A DNA stretch of 10,914 bases from SHNJ01 sp964458615 (GTDB lineage: Bacteria; Pseudomonadota; Alphaproteobacteria; SHNJ01): the NCBI GenBank assembly GCA_964458615.1, contig CAYWJR010000046.1, positions 1-10,914 of the forward strand, in the 5' to 3' direction. Position 1 is the first letter of the stretch. Every line of letters starts with the position of its first letter. Below, in pieces: positions 1 to 5,073 of this stretch. The notes under the pieces were generated by a model. That model searched no databases, was not told the origin of the DNA, and worked only from the letters and a program-made list of their open reading frames with translations. A program made the position numbers and the translations under genes.

Positions 1-1182
1 ATGCATCTATTCCACCTGCAAGAAGAAGCGGTGGGCAGCATTTTCTGGCATCCAAAGGGATGGAAATTATACCGCATTCTGGAAAACTATATCCGCGACC
101 GTATTTCGCCGAAAGGATATGTCGAAGTAAACACCCCAACGTTGGTCGACCGCAGTTTATGGGAAGCATCGGGTCACTGGGAAAAATTCCGCGACAATAT
201 GTTCACCGTCAATGTCGAAGACGACAAGGTGTTGGCGCTAAAACCGATGAATTGCCCGTGCCACGTGCAAATTTTTAAACAAGGAATTAAATCGTACCGT
301 GATTTGCCGTTGCGTATGGCCGAATTCGGATCTTGCCACCGCAATGAATCGTCGGGTTCGATGCACGGCATCATGCGGATCCGCGCGTTCAAACAAGACG
401 ACGCGCATATTTTTTGCACGCCGGAACAAATTATTTCCGAATCCAAGGAATTTTGCGCTTTGTTGCTGGATGTTTACAAAGATTTCGGTTTTACCGACGT
501 CCGCGTGAAATTTTCCGACCGTCCGGCGACGCGCGCGGGTTCGGACGCGGTTTGGGACAAGGCCGAGGCGGCATTGAAATCCGCCGTCATCGCCGCCGGA
601 TTGCCATACACATTGAATCCGGGCGAAGGCGCGTTTTACGGCCCGAAACTGGAATTTGTTTTGCGCGACGCGATTGGCCGCGATTGGCAATGCGGCACAT
701 TACAGGTTGATTTCGTTCTTCCCGAACGATTGGACGCCGAATATGTCGGCGAAGACGGACAAAAACACCGCCCGGTCATGTTGCACCGCGCGATTTTGGG
801 ATCGCTCGAACGCTTTATCGGTATTCTGATCGAACAATATGCGGGCCGTTTGCCATTATGGCTGGCGCCAACCCAGGCCGTGATCGCAACCATCGTCAGC
901 GATGCGAATCCATACGCTCAGGAAATAGAATCTTTGTTGACCAAGGCTGGAATGCGCGTTGAATGCGATTTGAATAATGAATCGATCAATTACAAAGTGC
1001 GCGAACATTCCCTGGCTAAAACCCCGATCATGCTGGTGCTTGGCAAACGCGAAGCGGCCGAACGCAAAGTCACTTTGCGTTATTTGGGCAGCGATGGCCA
1101 AGATAAACAAGAAAATATGAATTTGGACGAAGCGATTGAAAAATTGAAATCGCTAGCCCGCGCCCCGCATTTGCAATCATGA
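1..1182 (+). CDS. thrS: Threonine--tRNA ligase (ThrRS), 3' part
   Basis: Cytosolic class II synthetase that activates threonine with ATP and charges tRNA-Thr. The 393 visible residues are the catalytic core and C-terminal anticodon-binding domain; the TGS and editing domains (roughly the first 240 residues of a ~640-residue protein) lie left of the window. The ATG at base 1 is an internal Met in the family's LFHLQEEAVGS segment, not a credible start. Motif 1 is near 43-60, motif 2 around the FGSCHRNE segment (109-116), and motif 3 around GSLERF (267-272). The expected zinc ligands are C85 (MNCP), H136 (QDDAHIF) and H262 (MLHRA). Two positions differ from E. coli: Cys87 where it has Gly (MNCPC), and Ser117 where it has Pro in the motif-2 loop. 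The first may be common in alphaproteobacteria. The anticodon-binding domain spans about 285-385. It lies 66 nt upstream of infC, as in the classical thrS-infC operon. Confidence 0.97.
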   Translation: MHLFHLQEEAVGSIFWHPKGWKLYRILENYIRDRISPKGYVEVNTPTLVDRSLWEASGHWEKFRDNMFTVNVEDDKVLALKPMNCPCHVQIFKQGIKSYRDLPLRMAEFGSCHRNESSGSMHGIMRIRAFKQDDAHIFCTPEQIISESKEFCALLLDVYKDFGFTDVRVKFSDRPATRAGSDAVWDKAEAALKSAVIAAGLPYTLNPGEGAFYGPKLEFVLRDAIGRDWQCGTLQVDFVLPERLDAEYVGEDGQKHRPVMLHRAILGSLERFIGILIEQYAGRLPLWLAPTQAVIATIVSDANPYAQEIESLLTKAGMRVECDLNNESINYKVREHSLAKTPIMLVLGKREAAERKVTLRYLGSDGQDKQENMNLDEAIEKLKSLARAPHLQS

Positions 1183-1189
1183 AATTGAC

Positions 1190-1219
1190 CGCGCCATATC
1201 GTTCGATCGGGCGCGATTT
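1190..1219 (+). promoter_or_regulatory. GC-rich hairpin with T-run between thrS and infC (terminator or attenuator candidate)
   Basis: CGCGCC (1190-1195) pairs with GGCGCG (1210-1215). Inside, ATCG (1198-1201) pairs with CGAT (1204-1207) around a TT loop, with a 2x2 internal loop between the two stems. The hairpin is followed by ATTTT. It starts 8 nt after the thrS stop and ends 22 nt before the infC Shine-Dalgarno sequence. It could be a weak intrinsic terminator that sets the thrS:infC ratio, an RNA stabiliser, or part of an infC leader. The T-run is short, so full termination seems unlikely. Confidence 0.45.
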
Positions 1220-1237
1220 TGCGTTTAACTTAACTAT

Positions 1238-1251
1238 GGAGACTGAATATC
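1238..1251 (+). promoter_or_regulatory. infC: infC Shine-Dalgarno and non-AUG (ATC) start codon
   Basis: GGAG at 1238-1241 and ATC at 1249-1251 are separated by 7 nt, the optimal spacing. The nearby in-frame CTG at 1243 would leave only 1 nt. IF3 discriminates against AUU, AUC and AUA starts, so this site would let the protein repress its own translation, as established for E. coli infC. The start choice is inferred from spacing and the open frame. Confidence 0.7.
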
Positions 1252-1917
1252 AATAAACCCACATTCCCCAACCGGCCGTTTCGCCCATCCGGCACCGGCA
1301 CCGGTTCGCGCCCGCCTGGATCCGGATTTTCCGGTCCCCGCCCGCAATCTTCGGCGCCGCGCCCAAATCGTTTTAACCGCGACGAAGAAGACCGCGACCG
1401 CAAGGATGACGGTCACCGCATTAATGGCCGGGTTCGCGCCCCCGAAGTAAGGTTGATCGGCCCCGAAGGCGAAATGTTGGGCGTGATGTCGTCCCGCGAC
1501 GCCATGGTCAAGGCACAGGAATATGGTTTGGATTTGGTCGAAATTTCCCCCAATGCCGCGCCGCCAGTGTGCAAAATTATGGATTTCGGCAAATTCAAAT
1601 ACGAAGAACAAAAAAAGAAAAAAGAAGCCAAGAAAAAGCAAAAAATAATCGAAATCAAGGAAATCAAATTGCGGCCGCAAATCGACCCGCATGATTTGGA
1701 AACCAAAATAAAACACATGCGCGAATTTTTAACCGAAGGCGACAAGGTTAAAATTTCGATGCGTCTGCGTGGCCGCGAGGCTGCGGCGAACGCCAAGCTG
1801 GCTCAGGCCGTTTTCGCGCAAATTCAAGCCGAACTTACCGAAATTGGCAAAGCCGAAAGCGAGCCAAAATCGGAAATGGGCGGTATGATTGTGATGATGA
1901 TGGTTCCGGCGAAATAA
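1249..1917 (+). CDS. infC: Translation initiation factor IF-3, probable ATC start
   Basis: IF3 binds the 30S subunit, prevents subunit joining and proofreads the start codon and initiator tRNA. The family core begins at about residue 58 (INGRVRAPEVRLIG). The N-domain includes DLVEISPNAAPPVCKIMDFG and is followed by a Lys-rich linker helix near 118-130 and the C-domain with MRLRGRE and a GGMIVMMMVPAK-type end. No ATG exists in this frame between the TAA at 1231-1233 and the conserved core. The best start is ATC at 1249: GGAG (1238-1241) lies 7 nt upstream and the frame is open throughout, giving 222 residues. This puts a 57-residue Pro/Gly/Arg/Ser-rich extension before the core, against about 14 residues in E. 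coli. An ATT at 1420 (aligned with Ile58) is a poorer alternative, with AAGGA about 13 nt away. E. coli infC starts with AUU and is repressed by IF3 through that codon; the same logic probably applies here. Confidence 0.95.
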   Translation: MNKPTFPNRPFRPSGTGTGSRPPGSGFSGPRPQSSAPRPNRFNRDEEDRDRKDDGHRINGRVRAPEVRLIGPEGEMLGVMSSRDAMVKAQEYGLDLVEISPNAAPPVCKIMDFGKFKYEEQKKKKEAKKKQKIIEIKEIKLRPQIDPHDLETKIKHMREFLTEGDKVKISMRLRGREAAANAKLAQAVFAQIQAELTEIGKAESEPKSEMGGMIVMMMVPAK

Positions 1918-1930
1918 CGCCGGATCGCGT

Positions 1931-2302
1931 TTAGATTTTCAATAAATCCAGAATGGCCGGCCCACGGCTTTGCGGTTGGCCCAGGTTTTTGTACATCGAC
2001 AATTTGGTTTGATCGGATGGCGATGCGAATTTCGCCAAATCCGCCGATTCCTGTTCGGGCAAATAATGCGCTTGCAATAAATTTTGCATCGCGTATTTCG
2101 ATTGTTGCGGTTGGAACAATGCCGCCATCCCTAGCGATTGATTGGCGGATGCGATGGCGAATGTTTCCCTGGTTTTTTTGGCCAATTCCGCCTGTGCCGC
2201 TTCATCGGATGCGGAATTTTTTGGCGCGGTTTTGGTTGTCACCGATCCGGCCGGCGATGATTGATACATATTCAATGACGAAAATGGTGGCACGCTTGGC
2301 AT
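1931..2302 (-). CDS. Hypothetical protein, 123 aa, Gln/Ala/Ser-rich, function unknown
   Basis: I do not recognise a family. The protein has a Ser/Pro/Thr-rich, probably disordered first ~30 residues. A helical, Ala/Gln-rich middle follows (about 33-95), and the protein ends in GPAILDLLKI. There are no signal peptide, membrane segment, cysteines or obvious enzyme motifs. The ATG at 2302 is preceded on its own strand by a strong purine tract (GGGGGA) 7 nt upstream, and an extended -10 promoter lies about 57-65 bp upstream. Codon use matches the neighbours (TTG for Leu, many Ala codons), so this looks like a real gene. It is convergent with infC, with only 13 nt between the stop codons, and lies downstream of another minus-strand gene. 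An alternative start is Met12 (MYQSS). The name should stay hypothetical. Confidence 0.75.
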   Translation of the reverse strand: MPSVPPFSSLNMYQSSPAGSVTTKTAPKNSASDEAAQAELAKKTRETFAIASANQSLGMAALFQPQQSKYAMQNLLQAHYLPEQESADLAKFASPSDQTKLSMYKNLGQPQSRGPAILDLLKI

Positions 2303-2358
2303 GCACGATCCCCCGATATTTCCAAATGGCCATATTTAATCTTTTGGCCTTATGAAAT

Positions 2359-2367
2359 ATTATATCA
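2359..2367 (-). promoter_or_regulatory. Extended -10 promoter (TGATATAAT) for the 123-aa gene
   Basis: On the minus strand TG-A-TATAAT is a perfect extended -10 element (hexamer at 2359-2364, TG at 2366-2367). No good -35 is seen at 16-18 bp, as is normal for TGn promoters. Transcription would start near 2352 and give a leader of about 50 nt before the ATG at 2302. It suggests the 123-aa gene can be expressed independently of the larger gene upstream. Confidence 0.55.
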
Positions 2368-2405
2368 AGGCTTGGTTAACAGAATCTTAACGCGACAAAT
2401 ACCGA

Positions 2406-3011
2406 CTATCTGCTGCGTTGCGGCTTTTCCGGCCGTCCGCCAGTATATCCCGCGCCCGTTGCAATCCGCCTGTTGTCGCGCGGCGTATAACCGTGGCGGC
2501 GGGCGCGCAATTGCTGCGTTGATTGAACGGCCAATTGTTTGCGCGCGATTTGCGGCATATGGACGATTTCTAACATTGTTCCGTAAACGCCATCGGCATC
2601 GCGTTCCAATATATGTTCACGGAATTGCGCGACCGGCATAATTTCAATCCGGCCAATATCCGAATCCGGACAAAAACCCAATTTGTGCAAATCGATTTCT
2701 TCGGGTTCCGGTGCGGGCGGTTGGAGTTTTCCGCCTTCTTCGATTTGCATCGACCGGATACGCGACTGCAAAATCAATTGCTGCGCCAACGATGCGATGT
2801 CTTGATGCGGGTCGTCCATCGACGCCAATTCAATGACGCCAACCGTCAATCCGCCCAAATGATTGACGAACAAAATCTGCGCATCTGGATCATTTGGGGT
2901 TTGATTGACCATCAACCAACCATGGATCGTGCGGTTTTTATTCGGCAATATGACCGGCAAAAACCCGGCATCGCCCAAATTGTCTATATTTTGGCCTAAT
3001 TCAACGCTCAT
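2406..3011 (-). CDS. Hypothetical protein, 201 aa, with basic C-terminal tail
   Basis: I do not recognise a family. The N-terminal half alternates hydrophobic strand-like segments (LPVILPNK, IHGWLMVNQ, QILFVNHLGG, TVGVIELASM), suggesting a compact beta-rich domain over about residues 15-67. Residues 68-90 look helical. A Pro/Glu linker (near 96-106) leads to a second segment with IGRIEIMPVAQFREHILERDADG (about 118-140). The last ~40 residues are Arg/Gln-rich and basic, possibly contacting nucleic acid or a partner, which is inference only. No signal peptide or transmembrane helix is seen. The ATG at 3011 lies about 28 nt after the predicted start of a near-consensus promoter; AAGGG is only 2 nt before the ATG, so the ribosome-binding site is poor. 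It is divergent from rpmI and separates it from infC. Confidence 0.8.
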   Translation of the reverse strand: MSVELGQNIDNLGDAGFLPVILPNKNRTIHGWLMVNQTPNDPDAQILFVNHLGGLTVGVIELASMDDPHQDIASLAQQLILQSRIRSMQIEEGGKLQPPAPEPEEIDLHKLGFCPDSDIGRIEIMPVAQFREHILERDADGVYGTMLEIVHMPQIARKQLAVQSTQQLRARRHGYTPRDNRRIATGAGYTGGRPEKPQRSR

Positions 3012-3046
3012 TACCCTTAACCCGTTATTATATTTAACTTTTAGGA

Positions 3047-3075
3047 ATCATATATTTCTTTTAAAGAAATATCAA
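3047..3075 (-). promoter_or_regulatory. Near-consensus sigma-70 promoter with embedded palindromic operator
   Basis: Reading the minus strand, TTGATA (3070-3075) and TATGAT (3047-3052) are separated by exactly 17 bp, a near-ideal housekeeping promoter for the 201-aa gene. A perfect inverted repeat, arms ATATTTCTTT (3052-3061) and AAAGAAATAT (3063-3072) around a single T, fills the spacer and touches both hexamers. A protein bound there would block RNA polymerase, so this is a likely operator. The regulator is not visible in the window. Confidence 0.65.
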
Positions 3076-3130
3076 TAGGGGTTTTATGGTTCTAACCGAC
3101 TGTTAAATCAACAAAACATAAATGAACCGC

Positions 3131-3158
3131 TTGCATTTTCTTTGTTCGGTGCTATAAA
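3131..3158 (+). promoter_or_regulatory. rpmI-rplT promoter
   Basis: TTGCAT (-35, 3131-3136) and TATAAA (-10, 3153-3158) are separated by 16 bp. This resembles strong alphaproteobacterial housekeeping promoters of ribosomal genes. Transcription would begin near 3165, giving a structured leader of about 135 nt before rpmI at 3301. A dedicated promoter is needed because the two inserted minus-strand genes block simple read-through from infC. Confidence 0.6.
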
Positions 3159-3237
3159 CGCACGTTCCGCGCCGCTTTGTGCAGGTGGGCTGCCCGGCCG
3201 GAAAAATGATAAAGGCAGAGTGATTTGCCACCAAAAC

Positions 3238-3282
3238 CGAATTTGCCAACCTAGGTTGGCTAGGCGGTGGTTGGCAAATTCG
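3238..3282 (+). promoter_or_regulatory. rpmI leader hairpin with competing palindrome (candidate ribosomal-protein autoregulatory element)
   Basis: A perfect 14-bp stem is formed by 3238-3251 (CGAATTTGCCAACC) and 3269-3282 (GGTTGGCAAATTCG) with a 17-nt loop. Within it, 3245-3260 is a perfect 16-bp palindrome (GCCAACCTAGGTTGGC), so the 5' arm can instead fold locally with the first GGTTGGC copy (3254-3260). The stem ends 7 nt before the AAGGAG of rpmI (3289-3294). In E. coli and Bacillus, L20 represses rpmI-rplT through leader RNA; the position fits such a role, but the sequence differs from any L20 site I can recall. A DNA-binding site is the alternative. Confidence 0.6.
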
Positions 3283-3300
3283 TAAATAAAGGAGATAGAA

Positions 3301-3510
3301 ATGCCCAAATTAAAGACCAAAAGCGGTCTAAAACGCCGTTTTCGCGTAACAGCAAAAGGCAAAGTCAAAACAGCACAAGTCGGCAAGCGTCACGGTATGC
3401 GCAAACGTTCGCGCAGCATGAAACGCAAAGCTCGTGGCACAGAAGTACTGAAAACGCCAGGCGTAAAGGTGTTCAAGCGTATGGCGCCTTACATCAAGCA
3501 TCTTAGCTAA
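3301..3510 (+). CDS. rpmI: 50S ribosomal protein L35
   Basis: Small basic protein of the large subunit. The 69 residues carry the family signature: MPKLKTKSGLKRRF at the N-terminus, TAKGKVK, then GKRHGMRKRS, and a C-terminal KTPGVKVFKRMAPYI segment. The length is slightly above the usual 64-66 residues. The start is well supported, with AAGGAG at 3289-3294 and 6 nt spacing. It is followed 32 nt later by rplT, and the pair shares the upstream promoter and leader hairpin. Confidence 0.98.
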   Translation: MPKLKTKSGLKRRFRVTAKGKVKTAQVGKRHGMRKRSRSMKRKARGTEVLKTPGVKVFKRMAPYIKHLS

Positions 3511-3542
3511 TCAGTATGACCAGAAATTAAAGGAAATTTGCC

Positions 3543-3899
3543 ATGACTCGTTCATTACCAAAAGTCGCATCGCGCAATCGCCGCAAAAAAGTAATCAAAG
3601 CAGCCAAGGGTTTCCGCGGCCGCAGAAAAAATACCATCAAAGCCGCACGCCAACAGGTCGAAAAATCCGGCCAGTACGCGTATAACGACCGCCGTTTGAA
3701 AAAACGCGATTTCCGCGCATTGTGGATCGCGCGTATCAACGCCGGTTGCCGCGAATTGGGCTTTACCTATGGCCGTTTGATCGACGGATTGAAAAAATCC
3801 GGCGTGACCGTGAACCGTAAAATGCTGTCGGAAATGGCAGTGCACAATCCGGGCGCGTTTAAATCGGTTGTCGACCAAGCCAAATCCGCTTTGAACTAA
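3543..3899 (+). CDS. rplT: 50S ribosomal protein L20
   Basis: L20 binds 23S rRNA early and is needed for 50S assembly; in other bacteria it also represses its own operon. The 118 residues match the family length. The long basic N-terminal arm (about 1-60) includes RRKKVIKAAKGFRGRRKN, followed by RRLKKRDFRALWIARINA and the globular C-terminal half with YGRLIDGLKKSGVTVNRKMLSEMA. The ribosome-binding site AAGGA (3530-3534) lies 8 nt before the ATG. A rho-independent terminator begins 28 nt after the stop, so rpmI-rplT is a two-gene transcription unit. Confidence 0.98.
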   Translation: MTRSLPKVASRNRRKKVIKAAKGFRGRRKNTIKAARQQVEKSGQYAYNDRRLKKRDFRALWIARINAGCRELGFTYGRLIDGLKKSGVTVNRKMLSEMAVHNPGAFKSVVDQAKSALN

Positions 3900-3926
3900 A
3901 AAGTTTCAATCGATAAAAAAGAAACG

Positions 3927-3970
3927 GAGCGGGAATAGGGCAAAAACCTATCCCGCTCTTGTTACTTTTG
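3927..3970 (+). terminator. Rho-independent terminator after rplT
   Basis: GAGCGGG plus ATAGG (3927-3939, one bulged A) pairs with CCTATCCCGCTC (3947-3958) around a 7-nt A-rich loop. The tail TTGTTACTTTT follows directly. The tail also holds the -35 hexamer of the pheS promoter, so termination of rpmI-rplT and initiation of pheST occupy the same few bases. No Phe-rich leader peptide precedes it, so it does not look like a pheM-type attenuator. Confidence 0.8.
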
Positions 3971-3986
3971 ACGTCACAATTATAAT
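3959..3986 (+). promoter_or_regulatory. pheST promoter, predicted to give a leaderless mRNA
   Basis: TTGTTA (-35, 3959-3964) and a perfect TATAAT (-10, 3981-3986) are 16 bp apart. Only 7 nt separate the -10 from the ATG at 3994, the usual distance to the transcription start, so transcription probably begins at or next to the A of the start codon. No Shine-Dalgarno sequence is present, consistent with leaderless translation. Confidence 0.65.
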
Positions 3987-3993
3987 GTCCCGC

Positions 3994-5073
3994 ATGTCCG
4001 ATTATTCTTCCCTAAAAAATGAATTGGTGGCCGCGATTGAAAAATCGGCCGATTTAGCCGCGCTTGAATCCATTCGCGTCGCCGAGCTTGGCAAAAAAGG
4101 CCGCCTGGCCGAGGCTATGTCTTCGCTGGGCAAAATGTCGCCGGATGAACGCAAAACCGTCGGCGCGGCATTGAACAAGGTAAAAGAAGAAATTAATTCC
4201 GCCTTTTCCGCGCGCAAAGCCGCGTTGGAACAAGGCGCATTGACCGCGAAATTGGCATCGGAAAAAATCGATATTACTTTGCCAGCGCCCGCCAACGCGC
4301 AGGGCAAAATCCATCCCATTACTCAAGTGATCGACGAAGTCACCGCGATCTTCGCGGCGCAAGGTTTTGTTGTGGCCGAAGGCCCGGATATAGACAGCCA
4401 AGATAATAATTTCACCGCCCTTAATATTCCGGAATCGCATCCGGCGCGGCAAATGCACGATACGTTTTATTTGAATGCCAAAGACGAAAAAGGTTTGGAT
4501 TTATTGTTGCGCACGCACACATCCACCGTGCAAATCCGCACGATGAGCAAACAAAAACCGCCATTGCGGATTTTGGCGCCGGGTCGCACATTCCGCAGCG
4601 ATTCCGATATGACCCACACGCCGATGTTCCATCAGATCGAAGGATTCGTGGTGGATGAATCGACCCATTTCGGCCATCTGAAAGGATGCTTGATTGAATT
4701 TGTGCGTGCATTTTTTGAAATATCGGATGTGCCGGTACGTTTCCGCCCATCGTTTTTCCCATTCACCGAACCGTCGGCGGAAATGGATATTGGCTGTTCG
4801 CGCAAAGATGGCGGGTTGAAAATCGGCGCGGGCGATTCTTGGTTAGAGATTTTAGGATGCGGCATGATCCATCCGAAAGTTTTAGAAAATTGCGGTATCG
4901 ATTCCACGAAATACCAAGGTTTCGCGTTCGGCATGGGCGTTGAACGTTTGGCAATGTTGAAATATGGCATTCCGGATTTGCGCAGCTTTTTCGGCGGCGA
5001 TTCCAGATGGCTGGATCATTATGGATTCTCCGCCCTCGATGTGCCGTCCTTGGCCGGGGGGTTGTCGCGATGA
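3994..5073 (+). CDS. pheS: Phenylalanine--tRNA ligase alpha subunit
   Basis: Catalytic subunit of the cytosolic alpha2-beta2 PheRS, which charges tRNA-Phe. The N-terminal ~95 residues form the tRNA-contacting coiled coil. The class II core follows: the HPITQVIDEVTAIF segment with SQDNNFTALN, then LLRTHTS (171-177), motif 2 around GRTFRSD (197-203) with FHQIEGF (212-218), FFPFTEPSAE (264-273), and motif 3 GFAFGMGVERLAML (319-332). The ATG at 3994 (359 aa) is preferred. An in-frame ATG at 3985 overlaps the perfect TATAAT and would lie upstream of the predicted transcript start. The 359-residue length is normal. The stop overlaps the pheT start (ATGA). Confidence 0.96.
   Translation: MSDYSSLKNELVAAIEKSADLAALESIRVAELGKKGRLAEAMSSLGKMSPDERKTVGAALNKVKEEINSAFSARKAALEQGALTAKLASEKIDITLPAPANAQGKIHPITQVIDEVTAIFAAQGFVVAEGPDIDSQDNNFTALNIPESHPARQMHDTFYLNAKDEKGLDLLLRTHTSTVQIRTMSKQKPPLRILAPGRTFRSDSDMTHTPMFHQIEGFVVDESTHFGHLKGCLIEFVRAFFEISDVPVRFRPSFFPFTEPSAEMDIGCSRKDGGLKIGAGDSWLEILGCGMIHPKVLENCGIDSTKYQGFAFGMGVERLAMLKYGIPDLRSFFGGDSRWLDHYGFSALDVPSLAGGLSR

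Noticed and set aside
81..90. MNCPC in ThrRS in place of the MNCPG of E. coli, as a defective active site
   Set aside because: The zinc-ligand Cys is intact and I believe the variant occurs in other alphaproteobacterial ThrRS, so there is no sign of inactivation.
238..690. Long minus-strand open frame opposite thrS (150 codons), and similar long antisense frames opposite pheT (5553-6428, 5897-6757)
   Set aside because: Their translations are Arg/His/Phe-rich or low in information and have no family motifs. They mirror the codon bias of thrS and pheT on the other strand.
1611..1617. A_AAA_AAG in the infC frame, a classical -1 slippery heptamer like that of dnaX
   Set aside because: It encodes the Lys-rich linker of IF3. 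No internal SD sequence or convincing downstream stem was seen, and the -1 frame would remove the essential C-domain. Most likely a by-product of lysine codons.
1234..1796. Minus-strand frames over infC, including a Phe-rich stretch resembling a membrane segment
   Set aside because: The Phe run is the complement of the lysine-rich IF3 linker; the infC frame clearly explains the sequence.
3900..3958. Phe leader-peptide attenuator upstream of pheS, as in E. coli
   Set aside because: No short ORF with consecutive Phe codons is seen between rplT and pheS. The hairpin behaves as a simple terminator placed before the pheS promoter.
3985..3993. Upstream ATG for pheS
   Set aside because: It overlaps the perfect TATAAT and would precede the predicted transcript start; ATG 3994 fits better.
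5007..5069. Upstream in-frame start for pheT
   Set aside because: It lies inside pheS, and the added residues do not resemble PheT N-termini. ATG 5070 has a good spacing to a G-rich tract and the typical ATGA overlap.
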